A stretch of DNA of 51,921 nt. It comes from Clostridium tepidiprofundi DSM 19306 (GTDB lineage Bacteria > Bacillota > Clostridia > Clostridiales > Clostridiaceae). A program made the position numbers and the translations under genes. The stretch is taken from the NCBI RefSeq assembly GCF_001594005.1, contig NZ_LTBA01000019.1:1-51921 (forward strand), given 5' to 3'. This document shows positions 1 to 8,180 of this stretch, one piece after another (the stretch's first letter is position 1; each line of letters opens with the position of its first letter). The notes beneath the pieces were generated by a model, which made no database searches, was not told where the DNA came from, and saw nothing but the letters and a program-made list of their open reading frames with translations.

Positions 1-331
1 TACTAAGATATATTTGCATTTTCCAAATAACTCGTTTATCATATAACCATATCCTTTTCTTTTGTTTTATATGTTTTTGTTGTTATTAACATTAAAACAT
101 ATTTGAAAAGGATTTTTCTATATTTATTTATAAAATTGACTTGTTATTTATTTTAATGTCCCTTAATATTAATTTTCGCACTCAATGTTCTTTGATAATT
201 TTATAATAAAATTTTAAAAAATTGGTCTTTTGTTAGGCTTTTTTGTTATGCTCTTTTTTAATCTTAAAATTTCTATATATTTACTGTGTGCCTCAATTCC
301 TTTATTTTACTATATTTTCCTTTCCTATATC
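1..331. other. AT-rich non-coding stretch at window edge
   Basis: I see no convincing reading frame, RNA gene or long hairpin here. The sequence is very AT-rich with homopolymer runs. It lies downstream of the small lipoprotein ORF on the minus strand, so it may be 3' untranslated or decayed sequence. Confidence 0.5.
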
Positions 332-472
332 TTAGTTTTCGTGAGTACTCATTTTCAATAATTCACTCTGCTTAGTTGTAGTACACCCTGCTAGTGAGGA
401 GGATAACACTGTAAAAGCAACTACTGGTATCGCTAACACACACAAACATATAAGCAACTTCCTCTTAAACAT
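332..472 (-). CDS. small predicted lipoprotein, 46 aa
   Basis: This short frame encodes 46 residues that look like a complete lipoprotein signal peptide. It has a basic start (MFKRK), a hydrophobic core, and a lipobox LAGC with the lipidated cysteine at residue 30, followed by only about 16 polar residues (TTTKQSELL...). A purine-rich AAAGGGATGG lies upstream of the ATG. The protein is either a very small surface lipopeptide or the N-terminal stub of a decayed lipoprotein gene. The recombinase scar nearby makes decay plausible. The function is unknown. The call rests on the signal-peptide pattern alone. Confidence 0.45.
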   Translation of the reverse strand: MFKRKLLICLCVLAIPVVAFTVLSSSLAGCTTTKQSELLKMSTHEN

Positions 473-706
473 GATAACCACCATCCCTTTTTTTAAATCT
501 AATACAAATTATTCCTTTTACTTTTTAAGTAAACATAAAAATAATAATTCTCTTTGATAAACTTAGTCAACTCAATTCATATCCAAATATTGTTTTGTAT
601 ATTTTAACCACACCTATCATTTTACCTCATTTAGTACCATATTTGTCAACAATATTTTCTGTGAAAGTTTCTGCATTTTTCTACATTTTTCTACACAATG
701 TTTGTT

Positions 707-1003
707 TTAATCAATTCCAATTACAACCTCAATCTCAGTACCATCAAGCAAATTTACAATAATCTTTTTCCCATCAAACACTACCATCTTCTCAACAATA
801 CTAAAGAATAAGTCCATATCAAATTTTTCTATTGGCTTTGCATTTTTTAGAATTTCTATAAACTGCTTTGACTTATACCTTACTAAAGCATTATCTCCCT
901 TCCACTTTAGATTCTCACTTACGTTTTTACTTTCTTCCTGTGCAAATGAAGAGAGGACGGTAAGCATTAACTCACCGTCCCCTGATAATGTATTTGGAAA
1001 AAT
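707..1003 (-). pseudogene. large serine recombinase remnant, internally deleted
   Basis: The frame opens directly after the rlmD stop codon and in the same frame. It reads ...TLSGDGELMLTVLSSFAQEES..., which is the end of the catalytic domain of large serine recombinases (family motif GELMLTxLSSFAQEES). After SENLKW, where the recombinase DNA-binding region should follow, it jumps to a short C-terminal segment ending in LLDGTEIEVVIGID, as recombinase C-termini do. Several hundred residues are therefore missing, along with the N-terminal catalytic serine. The longest ATG-started piece is 707-967 (86 aa). It is most likely the scar of an integrated element that used the rlmD 3' end. Confidence 0.75.
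955..980. repeat. inverted repeat inside recombinase remnant
   Basis: GGACGGT at 955-961 is matched by ACCGTCC at 974-980, giving a 7-bp stem with a 12-nt loop. It lies within the recombinase remnant just beyond the rlmD stop. It may simply be coding sequence. It could also contribute to termination of rlmD transcription, although no T-run follows. Confidence 0.35.
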
Positions 1004-2368
1004 TTACGCCCCTGGGGTGATATGTAGTTTAACTACACTTTCACAATGAACCGTATGCGGGAACATATCCATTAAAACTACCTTTTCTACATCATATCCA
1101 TCTTCAATCATAACTTTTAAATCTTGAACCAATGTCTTTGGATTGCATGAAACGTAAATTATATCTTTAGCTTTAAAATTCAGCACATACTCCAATGCTT
1201 TTGGGTGTACTCCTGCTCTCGGTGGATCAAGAATAATTAAGTCTGGTTTTTCAGTAATATCTTTGATTACATCCTTTATATCCCCTGCAATAAATTCGCA
1301 ATTATCAAGTCCATTTAATTTAGCATTTTCTTTTGCAGCTTTTACTGCTTCCTCAATTAATTCAATGCCGACAACTTTTTTAGCTTTTGGGGCAGCTATT
1401 TGACCTATTGTACCTGTGCCACAATATAAATCAAATACTGTTTTTGAACTACTATCTCCCATAAAATCTCTAACTATGCTATATAGCTTTTCTGCACCTT
1501 TTGAATTTGTTTGGAAAAATGCAAAAGGATTTATTTTAAATTTAAGTCCTAACAATCTCTCATATATGTATTCTCTTCCAAATAATATTTCGATTTTATC
1601 GGCCTGAACTACATCTGATAAAGAATCATTAATAGTATGTATTATTCCTGTTAATTGCCCGTTGTAATTTTTGCTCTTTAATATGTTAACTATTTCAGTA
1701 AAATCAAATTCCATTTGTGATGTTGTTACAATATTTATTAAAATTTCTCCAGTATTCTTTCCCTTTCTAACTACTAATGTTCTCAAATAACCTTCATGTG
1801 GCATTATTCTATAATGAGGAATATTTTTATCAGTAAAATAGTTTAGTACTGTTTTTAATATTGTTCTAAAATCTTCATCAACTATCCTGCAATTATCAAC
1901 TGTAACAATAGAATAGGACATTCCTCTTGCATGCATGCCTAGTGTAATATTACCACCCTTTTCAAAATCACCAAAAGTAAATTCCATTTTATTTCTGTAT
2001 TCAAAGACCTCTGGACTTGATTTTATCCCCTCAAAATCGAAATCTGATATTCCTGCTTTATCAAATAATTTCATTACTTGGTTTTTCTTTAATTCTAATT
2101 GTTTCTCGTAAGGAACATCTTGATTTGTACACCCTCCACATATTCCAAAAACAGAACACTTAGGTGAAACTTTATAATCCACATCTTCAATTATTTCAAT
2201 TATTTTAGCTTCAATTTTAGATTTTCTCTTCTTCGATATTCTACCAAGAACTCTTTGACCTGGAAGTGCATTTTTTATAAGTACTTTTTCTCCTTCATAA
2301 TATGCAACCCCCATGCCAGGGAATTCTGTATTTTCAATTGTAAATTCATAAACACCATTTTTCTTCAT
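1004..2368 (-). CDS. rlmD: 23S rRNA (uracil-5)-methyltransferase, RlmD/RumA family
   Basis: This is a SAM-dependent methyltransferase that forms 5-methyluridine in 23S rRNA. The 454 residues match the family length. An N-terminal TRAM domain (about 1-60) binds RNA. It is followed by the Fe-S cysteine cluster [10 protein letters not shown] (about 72-81) and a Rossmann methyltransferase domain. Visible motifs are [23 protein letters not shown] (SAM site), [10 protein letters not shown], and YVSCNPKTL with the catalytic cysteine. GGAGAG five bases before the ATG supports this start. Whether it is RlmD (U1939), RlmC (U747) or the dual RlmCD type cannot be told from sequence. Its stop codon abuts a serine recombinase remnant in the same frame, consistent with use of the 3' end as an integration site. 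Confidence 0.93.
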   Translation of the reverse strand: MKKNGVYEFTIENTEFPGMGVAYYEGEKVLIKNALPGQRVLGRISKKRKSKIEAKIIEIIEDVDYKVSPKCSVFGICGGCTNQDVPYEKQLELKKNQVMKLFDKAGISDFDFEGIKSSPEVFEYRNKMEFTFGDFEKGGNITLGMHARGMSYSIVTVDNCRIVDEDFRTILKTVLNYFTDKNIPHYRIMPHEGYLRTLVVRKGKNTGEILINIVTTSQMEFDFTEIVNILKSKNYNGQLTGIIHTINDSLSDVVQADKIEILFGREYIYERLLGLKFKINPFAFFQTNSKGAEKLYSIVRDFMGDSSSKTVFDLYCGTGTIGQIAAPKAKKVVGIELIEEAVKAAKENAKLNGLDNCEFIAGDIKDVIKDITEKPDLIILDPPRAGVHPKALEYVLNFKAKDIIYVSCNPKTLVQDLKVMIEDGYDVEKVVLMDMFPHTVHCESVVKLHITPGA

Positions 2369-2540
2369 GTTATCTCTCCATTCTCAAGAATATACAAGTA
2401 TTATACTAACATTCTTTAATCAAATAATCAAAATCAGAAATCTTATGACTTTAATTTGTAATATACATAACAAAACTCTAAATTACGAACCGAGTGTCCT
2501 ATAAAATCGCTCAAAGTTATATTTGTATAGTAATTATATA

Positions 2541-2748
2541 AATATTTAATATTTGATATTTGATATTTGATATTTGATATTTAATATTTAATATTTAATA
2601 TTTGATATTTAATATTTGATATTTGATATTTGATATTTAATATTTGATATTTAATATTTGATATTTGATATTTACTATTTAATATTTGATATTTGATATT
2701 TACTATTTAATATTTGATATTTAATATTTAATATTTAATATTTAATAT
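2541..2748. repeat. heptamer minisatellite, 29 units of RATATTT
   Basis: Twenty-nine perfectly phased 7-bp units run from 2541 to 2743, plus a partial unit to 2748. Each unit is AATATTT, GATATTT or, twice (2674 and 2702), ACTATTT. The order is not random: a four-unit block ACTATTT-AATATTT-GATATTT-GATATTT begins at 2674, and a second copy starts at 2702. This is typical of slippage-driven expansion. The array supplies the stop codon and last codon of the RDD protein gene on the minus strand. Confidence 0.95.
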
Positions 2749-3139
2749 GATCATTGAATTCTTTTATTGTTTTTACATCAAACACTCTTAATCTCAATAT
2801 TTTTTTCCCAACTGACCACCCTATTATACCATCAAATATGCAGAAGTATACAATACAAATCGATAAAAAATGATAATATTTCATCGTATTTCTGAACGGG
2901 TAATAGATAGCTAGTATAAGCATAAAATCTATTATATTGCTTAGCATAACCCTTAAAAACTTCATCATATTATATTTAAGACATTTTACCAAAGTATTTT
3001 TTCTATTATTTCCTCTTACTCTTTTCTTTACTTCTACTTTAACATTAGTATTCTTTTTATTCAATTGTTCCATTCTCTCATTTAACTTTTCTATTTCATG
3101 CAAATGATTATCCCCTAGCTTACGCTTCTGTTCAAGCAT
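2735..3139 (-). CDS. RDD-family membrane protein, small
   Basis: This 134-residue protein has a charged, possibly coiled N-terminal half (KLNERMEQLNKK, then a KKRVRGNNRK basic patch). Two hydrophobic segments (about 60-80 and 90-108) follow, and then the motif GWSVGKKILRLRVFD. The G-x-x-x-GKKxLxLRVxD signature is typical of RDD membrane proteins, whose function is poorly known (a few act in Na+/H+ transport). RDD domains normally have a third membrane segment, and here the chain ends shortly after the motif. The stop lies inside the heptamer array, so the C-terminus may have been cut short by repeat expansion. The start is placed at MLEQKRK because GGGGTGA lies seven bases upstream; a further ATG five codons upstream lacks this. 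Confidence 0.6.
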   Translation of the reverse strand: MLEQKRKLGDNHLHEIEKLNERMEQLNKKNTNVKVEVKKRVRGNNRKNTLVKCLKYNMMKFLRVMLSNIIDFMLILAIYYPFRNTMKYYHFLSICIVYFCIFDGIIGWSVGKKILRLRVFDVKTIKEFNDHIKY

Positions 3140-3317
3140 ATATTCACCCCACAATCATTTCAAAATATATACTTTATATATCACAATCAATTTAAAATAT
3201 ACATTTATACCATTATATTCTTATTTTAAATCAGTCACACAAAAAAATAAATAAATATTTTTAAAAATGCTTTAATTCTACAAACAATTTTATTATAATG
3301 AAATGGATTATATTTTT

Positions 3318-3385
3318 AGGCATTTAAAAGAAAATAACAAGTCAAATATACTATCATACTGGCTACTTATTTTTTTGAAGATGTC
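3318..3385. repeat. interspersed repeat family 3, copy 1
   Basis: This copy contains AAATAACAAGTCAAATATA followed by ATCATACTGGCTACTTATTT and GAAGATGTCTTA. The same order of blocks recurs at about 4294-4355 and 49856-49916. The A/T-rich outer parts (AAAATAA and TTATTTT) can pair around the central core ATCATACTGGCT. It lies in the leader of the TauE-type permease gene. Confidence 0.6.
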
Positions 3386-3402
3386 TTAAGGTAGGTGTCT
3401 AA

Positions 3403-4149
3403 ATGTTAAAAATAGTTCTCTTATGTTTAATGGGATTTACTGCTGCTTTTGTTGACTCAATCGCTGGCGGTGGAGGTCTTATAAGTGTCCCTGGTTTTTT
3501 GATGGCAGGTTTAGATCCTCATATTGCACTTGGAACAAATAAATTTTGTGCTACTTCTGGTTCATTTACAAGCTCTTTAAAATTTGCTTCAAGTGGCAAA
3601 GTCAACTTTAAACTGCTAAAATATTTAATACCTTTTACTCTTATAGGTTCTATTTTAGGGGTTACTATAGTTCAATTTATAAGTGCAGATTTTCTTAGGG
3701 GAATTGTACTAGTTCTCGTTCTTATTATAGGAATATATTCTCTATTTTCAAAATCCCTTGGTAGGAAAGACAATTTTTCTGGAATAACCAAATTGAATTT
3801 GTTTTATGGAATTGTTCTTGCTTTTTCACTTGGATTTTATGATGGTTTTTTCGGACCTGGTACAGGCTCTTTCTTAATATTCGGATTCATAAAGATATTT
3901 AAATTTGATTTTACGAAATCAATTGGAAATGCAAAATTCTTAAATTTTGTTAGCAATATCTCGGCACTTATAATGTTTGCATTACATCATCAAATACAAT
4001 ACAAATTAGGATTGCCAGTAGCAGTTTTCATGATACTAGGTGCAAGATTAGGAACAAAACTCGCCATAAAAAATGGTGTAAAAATCATCAAACCAATATT
4101 TGTAACTATGTCATTAGCTATTGCTATCAAAATGATGTTCGAATTATAA
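3403..4149 (+). CDS. TauE/SafE-family anion permease
   Basis: This integral membrane protein of 248 residues has about eight hydrophobic segments and belongs to the sulfite exporter TauE/SafE family (formerly DUF81). Signature elements are the glycine-rich start of helix 1 (DSIAGGGGLISVP), LGTNKFCATSGSFTSS, and the repeated second half GFYDGFFGPGTGSF. The family moves sulfite, sulfoacetate or other organic anions, and the substrate here is unknown. AGGTAGGTG precedes the ATG by about six bases. It stands alone on the plus strand and converges on the ATP-cone gene, with a shared hairpin between them. Confidence 0.85.
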   Translation: MLKIVLLCLMGFTAAFVDSIAGGGGLISVPGFLMAGLDPHIALGTNKFCATSGSFTSSLKFASSGKVNFKLLKYLIPFTLIGSILGVTIVQFISADFLRGIVLVLVLIIGIYSLFSKSLGRKDNFSGITKLNLFYGIVLAFSLGFYDGFFGPGTGSFLIFGFIKIFKFDFTKSIGNAKFLNFVSNISALIMFALHHQIQYKLGLPVAVFMILGARLGTKLAIKNGVKIIKPIFVTMSLAIAIKMMFEL

Positions 4150-4240
4150 CCTAATAAATCAAACTAAAGTAATAATAAATAATTTTTATTTCAAGTTCAT
4201 AACCCAACATGTTTTAAAACTTAAAATACATAAAAACCTA

Positions 4241-4284
4241 AAAGCAGAAGCTACTGTTTATCATCAATCAGCAGCTTCTGCTTT
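4241..4284. terminator. bidirectional terminator hairpin
   Basis: AAAGCAGAAGCT at 4241-4252 pairs with AGCTTCTGCTTT at 4273-4284, a 12-bp perfect stem. It sits between the converging TauE gene (plus) and ATP-cone gene (minus). Minus-strand transcripts leave it through CTTTTAGGTTTTT, so it may serve that strand better. Confidence 0.7.
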
Positions 4285-4293
4285 CAGGCTAAG

Positions 4294-4355
4294 AATAAAT
4301 AACAAGCTAAATATATCAGCATACTGGCTTATTATTTATTTAAATGTGCCTTATA
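4294..4355. repeat. interspersed repeat family 3, copy 2
   Basis: It contains AAATAACAAGCTAAATATA, then ATCAGCATACTGGCTTATTA and AAATGTGCCTTATAT. AAATAACAAGC near its start and GCTTATTATTT pair with one mismatch around the core. It lies directly 3' of the ATP-cone gene on the minus strand, next to the hairpin terminator. Confidence 0.6.
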
Positions 4356-4357
4356 TG

Positions 4358-4621
4358 CTATATCTTATCATTAATATATGTTTGAGCTAAGTCAGTAAAA
4401 TTGTTTTTTTGTAATTCTGATAATACAGCCTCAGAAATTTCGTTTGAACCTATCACCTCTTTATCCATACTCATTAATCTTTTTAATACACCATGAGATA
4501 TATTTTCTACATCGGACATTGTAAAAGGTTCTTTAACATCATCTGATGCCCTAGCTATTGAAGCTTCAAGTTTTCCAAAGTCAAAATCTTGAAGTTCGCC
4601 ACTTCTTTTTAATACCTTCAT
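4358..4621 (-). CDS. stand-alone ATP-cone domain protein
   Basis: This 87-residue protein is essentially one ATP-cone domain, the nucleotide-sensing module usually found at the N-terminus of ribonucleotide reductases and in NrdR. The diagnostic start VLKRSGELQDFDFGKLEASI is followed by helices and the DLAQTYINDKI ending. No catalytic domain follows. Short free-standing ATP-cones are common in Clostridia and are presumed to be ATP/dATP-responsive regulators, with no proven partner here. The start is set at MKVLKRS because GGGAG lies eight bases before it. The in-frame ATG five codons upstream overlaps that ribosome binding site. Confidence 0.75.
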   Translation of the reverse strand: MKVLKRSGELQDFDFGKLEASIARASDDVKEPFTMSDVENISHGVLKRLMSMDKEVIGSNEISEAVLSELQKNNFTDLAQTYINDKI

Positions 4622-4775
4622 ATCATCATCTCCCATCTAAACTTCAAATTTTAAACAATTAATACAATACCTAATATTACTATACCACTATATCAGTATT
4701 ATTATTAGTAAAATTTTCATTTAATAAACATATTTTTTAGATGGGCTTTATAATTTTCTATAAAAATCGCAGTCG

Positions 4776-5222
4776 TCATTTATTTCTGCACTTTTCACAT
4801 ATTCCATTCAAAAGTATATCAACATCATTTACGATTACGTTATTTTCTTTTTCTATAAGTCTATTTATTTTTAAATATTTAACAGCTATGCTATCGCTAT
4901 CAATGTCAAAAATAGTGTTGCATTTATCACATTTAAAATGAATATGAAGTGACTTTTTGCTGAACATCTTAGGTTCATAATAGCTCATTTCATTAATTTT
5001 CACTTCTTTTAGTATATTCAAATCAGTTAATAGATTAAGGGTTCTGTAAACCGTAGCTAATCCAATATTGTTCTTTTTAAGCCTTGCATATATTTCCTCA
5101 GCACTTAAGTGAGTATTCTCTTTATATATGACACTTAAAATATCACTTCTCTGTTTTGTCAATTTGTACCCTTTTTCCTTTAACACTTTTTCAATAGATG
5201 ATATATTTTCCAAACAAATCAT
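4776..5222 (-). CDS. Fur-family metal/peroxide regulator
   Basis: This is a DNA-binding repressor of about 148 residues. The N-terminal winged helix (about 10-85) has GYKLTKQRSDILSVI and LATVYRTLNLL, the recognition helix seen in Fur, PerR and Zur. The dimerisation domain has HIHFKCDKC, and a second pair CEKC lies near the end, giving the structural Zn Cys4 site. The specificity (Fe, Zn or peroxide) cannot be assigned. Start choice is uncertain: the ATG at 5222 touches GAGGA with no spacer, whereas the TTG at 5213 (codon 4) has that GAGGA nine bases upstream and may be the true start. No operon partner is seen. Confidence 0.85.
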   Translation of the reverse strand: MICLENISSIEKVLKEKGYKLTKQRSDILSVIYKENTHLSAEEIYARLKKNNIGLATVYRTLNLLTDLNILKEVKINEMSYYEPKMFSKKSLHIHFKCDKCNTIFDIDSDSIAVKYLKINRLIEKENNVIVNDVDILLNGICEKCRNK

Positions 5223-5289
5223 TCCTCAAAATTATTAATATTATCATTTAAGCATTTTATAGAAAATAACAATTCAAAAACGCTCTACA

Positions 5290-5362
5290 CTAAATATTCT
5301 TTGAAAATCCCTTGTACAAAACATGTATACCAAAACTCTAGATGGAAAATTCAAACCATCTA
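5290..5362. repeat. diverged interspersed repeat family 2 copy
   Basis: TAGATGG at 5340-5346 and CCATCTA at 5355-5361 form a stem. They follow AAAACATG in the same relative order as family 2 copies at 25478 and 39191 (AAAACAT, spacer, stem, A-rich loop, stem, AAA). It lies in the gap upstream of the Fur gene. Similarity is partial. Confidence 0.35.
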
Positions 5363-5422
5363 AAGTCAGTATAAAATTCATTTTACATTTTACACAATCA
5401 GCCTATTCTAAAACGCTAATAA

Positions 5423-5758
5423 TTAATGGTCATGATTACATACATTGGATGATAATTCAAGTTCATTATTTAAATATCCATTAACAGCTTCATCAGCATT
5501 TCCACTTGCTCCAACTACAACTTTAATACCATTTTCATTAAATAATTGTTGAGCAGAACCACCCATTCCACCTGCAATTATAACATTTGCACCATTGTCT
5601 TTTAAGAATACAGGCAAAAATCCTGGTCTATGTCCTGGATTAGGAACAACATTCTTATTAACAACCTTATTATCTTCTACATCATAAATATAAAAATCCT
5701 CACAGTGTCCAAAATGTTGACTAACAGCACCATCATTTACAGCAACAGCAATTTTCAT
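5423..5758 (-). CDS. NifX/NifB-family (dinitrogenase cofactor-like) small protein
   Basis: This 111-residue protein has the fold found in NifX, NafY and the C-terminus of NifB. It opens with MKIAVAVNDGAVSQHFGHCEDF (broken here as MKIAVAVNDG and SQHFGHCEDF), continues with IIAGGMGGSAQQLF, and ends in a His-rich CNHDH tail that could bind metal. In organisms without nif genes these proteins sit beside MinD-type ferredoxin ATPases, as here, and are thought to carry or sense Fe-S or Mo-Fe-S clusters; orange protein is a relative. AAGGAGGAG eight bases before MKIAV fixes the start, 13 codons inside the longest frame. It is the last member of a minus-strand cluster reaching to 8180. Confidence 0.8.
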   Translation of the reverse strand: MKIAVAVNDGAVSQHFGHCEDFYIYDVEDNKVVNKNVVPNPGHRPGFLPVFLKDNGANVIIAGGMGGSAQQLFNENGIKVVVGASGNADEAVNGYLNNELELSSNVCNHDH

Positions 5759-5870
5759 AATAAAAACTCCTCCTTTTGATATTTTATATGCATACAAACA
5801 TATATGTATTTTTATTTATTAAAATTATAAATCATTAAACTTATTTTGCCAAAATTTCACCGAAGTACTG

Positions 5871-6066
5871 TTAAAGTTTTGCTAAATCAAAACATAACTT
5901 AAAAACTTCATATTGTACTTACCAATAGCTTTTATATTGCCATTCACATTTTCAAAATCAAAATATTGAAAATCATAATATAAACTCTACCAAATCTAGC
6001 GCATAACTTCAATACTTCAACTATAAATCCAATACTTCACCTATAACTTCAATACTTCAACTATAA
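5871..6066. repeat. intergenic repeats: palindrome and 3 x 20-bp tandem repeat
   Basis: This gap (5759-6094) between the NifX-like gene and its upstream ATPase is non-coding. At about 5876-5893, GTTTTGCTAAATCAAAAC plus CAT resembles the first palindrome of repeat family 2. At 6007-6066 three 20-bp units lie in tandem: units 1 and 3 are identical (CTTCAATACTTCAACTATAA) and unit 2 differs at a few positions (ATCCAATACTTCACCTATAA). Confidence 0.75.
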
Positions 6067-6094
6067 ATGTGGAAATATTACAAGATTGATAAAC

Positions 6095-6967
6095 CTACTG
6101 CTTATACAAAATCTTACTTATTTCACCCCACATATCCAATATTGCACTATATGCTTTGCTTTCTTTAAATTCTGTTATAGGCTTTAATTCGTTTATTGCT
6201 TTCATTACTGTATTATCATAAGGAATTTTGCCCACAACGTCAATACCATTTTTTGAACAATATTCTAATATTTCATTTGTTACTTCGTCATTAATATCAT
6301 GCTTATTAACGCATACAAGAGGAAGTACATTAAAATGTTTACACACAGACAATATTCTTTTCAAATCCTCTAGCCCTGATTTTGTAGGTTCTGTTACGAT
6401 CAGAGCCGCATCAGTATTGCTTATAGATGAAATTACAGCACATCCTATACCTGGAGAACCATCTATAATTATCAAAGGTTCGTCATCAAAAAGTTCTCCA
6501 TTTGTTGCATATTTTTTAGCATTCTTTCTTATTTCTGTAATAAGCTTACCTGAACCATCTGCACCAATTTCCATCTCTGCTCTTGAAATAAAGCCTTTAT
6601 CAGTCTTAGTTATGATGGTTTTCGCATCAACAGCATCTTCTAATTTTATAGCATTTGTAGGACATACATATGTGCATGCTCCACAACCTTCACATTTGTA
6701 TTCTGTAATAACGCCTTTTTTAATAGCATCATATTTACAAACAGTATCACATTTTCCACACTTAATGCATAATTCTTGATTAACTACTGCTTTCTTACCT
6801 GTAACAAATCCTTTTGATTCAATATCTTCACCTTTATACATCAAATACAAATTTGGTGCATCAACATCACAATCGGCTTTTATTACATTATTAACCAATT
6901 CAGACAATGCAATGGCAATCGTGGTTTTACCTGTTCCACCTTTTCCACTTATAACTACTAGTTCCAT
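6095..6967 (-). CDS. MinD/Mrp-type ATPase with ferredoxin insert
   Basis: This 290-residue P-loop ATPase of the MinD/ParA/Mrp class has the deviant Walker A motif SGKGGTGKTT (about 7-16). The 2[4Fe-4S] ferredoxin insert has CIKCGKCDTVC and CEGCGACTYVC (about 67-107). It continues with IIIDGSPGIGC (Walker B region) and LIVTEPTKSGLEDL. This family comes in tandem pairs next to NifX-like proteins in anaerobes and is presumed to act in Fe-S cluster assembly or transfer. It overlaps the upstream ATPase gene by 10 bases, so the two are probably co-translated and may form a heterodimer. GGCGGTGA lies just ahead of the ATG. Confidence 0.88.
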   Translation of the reverse strand: MELVVISGKGGTGKTTIAIALSELVNNVIKADCDVDAPNLYLMYKGEDIESKGFVTGKKAVVNQELCIKCGKCDTVCKYDAIKKGVITEYKCEGCGACTYVCPTNAIKLEDAVDAKTIITKTDKGFISRAEMEIGADGSGKLITEIRKNAKKYATNGELFDDEPLIIIDGSPGIGCAVISSISNTDAALIVTEPTKSGLEDLKRILSVCKHFNVLPLVCVNKHDINDEVTNEILEYCSKNGIDVVGKIPYDNTVMKAINELKPITEFKESKAYSAILDMWGEISKILYKQ

Positions 6968-7791
6968 TCTATCACCGCCTTTGCACTTTTGGCAATACCT
7001 TTAAAAATGTTCCTATATTTCTCATTATCAACCAGCATATTTCCATTTGAATATATCTCTGCAATTTCTCTTTCATAAGGTATAGAACCAAATATCTGTA
7101 TATTTTCTTTCTCACAGTAATCTCTGATTATATTCTTATCACTACTCTCCTTATTTATTACAATTCCAAATGGTATATTAAATTTTCTAACCAAACCTAC
7201 AGCAAGTTTTAAATCATGTAAACCAAATTCTGAAGGTTCTGTAACCAATATGGCCATATCAACATATTGTAATGTATTCACAACATTGCAAGAAGTACCT
7301 GGCGAACAATCTATAACATTAACACCATTTGAATCTATTCTTTTTAATAGTCCTTTTATAACAGGTACTGCTAGAGGTTCACCTATATCCAGTATACCTC
7401 TCATGCATTTTATATCGCCTGACATACCCACCTCAATAAGCCCAATTTTTCTATCTTCAAATGATATAGCTCCTACAGGGCATGCTACCCCACAAGCTTC
7501 ACATCCATGACAAAGCTTTTGAAATAAAATTATATCCTTCTTAGTCTTTACCAAAGCGTTAAACTGACACGCTTCAGCACATTTTCCACAGTTAGTACAC
7601 TTCTCATCATCAATAACAGGGTAAGCAATCTTAACTTCTTCTGAACTAATAATCTCTGGTTTTAAAAATATAAATCCATTAGGTTCTTCAACATCCGAAT
7701 CAATATATGCTGCTTTTAAAATATAAGCAAGATTTGTAGAAACAGTTGTCTTCCCTGTTCCTCCTTTTCCACTTAATACTCCTATATTCAA
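6958..7791 (-). CDS. MinD/Mrp-type ATPase with ferredoxin insert (second paralogue)
   Basis: This 277-residue paralogue of the downstream ATPase has LSGKGGTGKTTVSTN at the N-terminus. Its ferredoxin insert has CTNCGKCAEAC and CHGCEACGVAC, followed by VIDCSPGTSCNVV and LVTEPSEFGLHDL. The usual role ascribed to such pairs is ATP-dependent Fe-S cluster handling; the client protein is unknown. The start is assigned to the TTG giving MNIGVLSG, because GAGGAG lies nine bases upstream of it. The TTG three codons earlier touches that ribosome binding site. It is followed with a 10-base overlap by its partner and preceded by the NifX-like gene 26 bases away, so the three form an operon. Confidence 0.87.
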   Translation of the reverse strand: MNIGVLSGKGGTGKTTVSTNLAYILKAAYIDSDVEEPNGFIFLKPEIISSEEVKIAYPVIDDEKCTNCGKCAEACQFNALVKTKKDIILFQKLCHGCEACGVACPVGAISFEDRKIGLIEVGMSGDIKCMRGILDIGEPLAVPVIKGLLKRIDSNGVNVIDCSPGTSCNVVNTLQYVDMAILVTEPSEFGLHDLKLAVGLVRKFNIPFGIVINKESSDKNIIRDYCEKENIQIFGSIPYEREIAEIYSNGNMLVDNEKYRNIFKGIAKSAKAVIEWN

Positions 7792-7817
7792 ACTTATCAA
7801 CTCCTCATCAAAAGTGT

Positions 7818-8180
7818 CTACTTTAACCCAGCGTGCGCAGCACCTGCTCCCTTTTGGTGAGACAACTTATTTTCCCTGTATTCATTAATAATATTGCTTA
7901 TTTTATCTTGTTCTGCTTGAAGCATAGTAATGCCTTCACCTTCAATTATTCTATACGCATTAGGACCTAACTTACCACTAATAACCACATCAACATTTTC
8001 ATCTAATATTTGTTGTGCCGCAGCTATGCCTGCACCTTGAGCTGATGAAATACCATTATTTTCAATCGCTTTATATTCATCAGTATCTAAATCATAAATT
8101 ATAAAATAATTACATCTTCCAAATCTTGAATCCATTGTATCATCTATCGTTTTACCTGTACTCGAAATTGCTATTTTCAT
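7818..8180 (-). CDS. NifX/NifB-family (dinitrogenase cofactor-like) protein
   Basis: This 120-residue protein starts MKIAISSTGKTIDD and then reads MDSRFGRCNYFIIYD, the family's typical R-F-G-R-C block. DVVISGKLGPNAYRII and a short Ala/Gly/His-containing tail follow. It is paralogous to the protein at 5423-5758. As the first gene of the cluster, it has AGGAGGTAG ahead of its ATG. Co-transcription with two ferredoxin-bearing ATPases suggests a role as a metallocluster carrier or sensor. No nitrogenase genes are visible in the window, so a role in nitrogen fixation is not implied. Confidence 0.82.
   Translation of the reverse strand: MKIAISSTGKTIDDTMDSRFGRCNYFIIYDLDTDEYKAIENNGISSAQGAGIAAAQQILDENVDVVISGKLGPNAYRIIEGEGITMLQAEQDKISNIINEYRENKLSHQKGAGAAHAGLK

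Noticed and set aside
1416-1607. 63-codon plus-strand frame inside rlmD
   Set aside because: Antisense shadow of a well-supported gene with no ribosome binding site or recognisable product.
2541-2748. Heptamer array considered as a CRISPR-like array
   Set aside because: Units are contiguous 7-mers without spacers, so it is a simple tandem repeat.
6228-6779. 183-codon plus-strand frame opposite the ferredoxin-ATPase
   Set aside because: Antisense to a conserved gene; composition reflects complementary codons.
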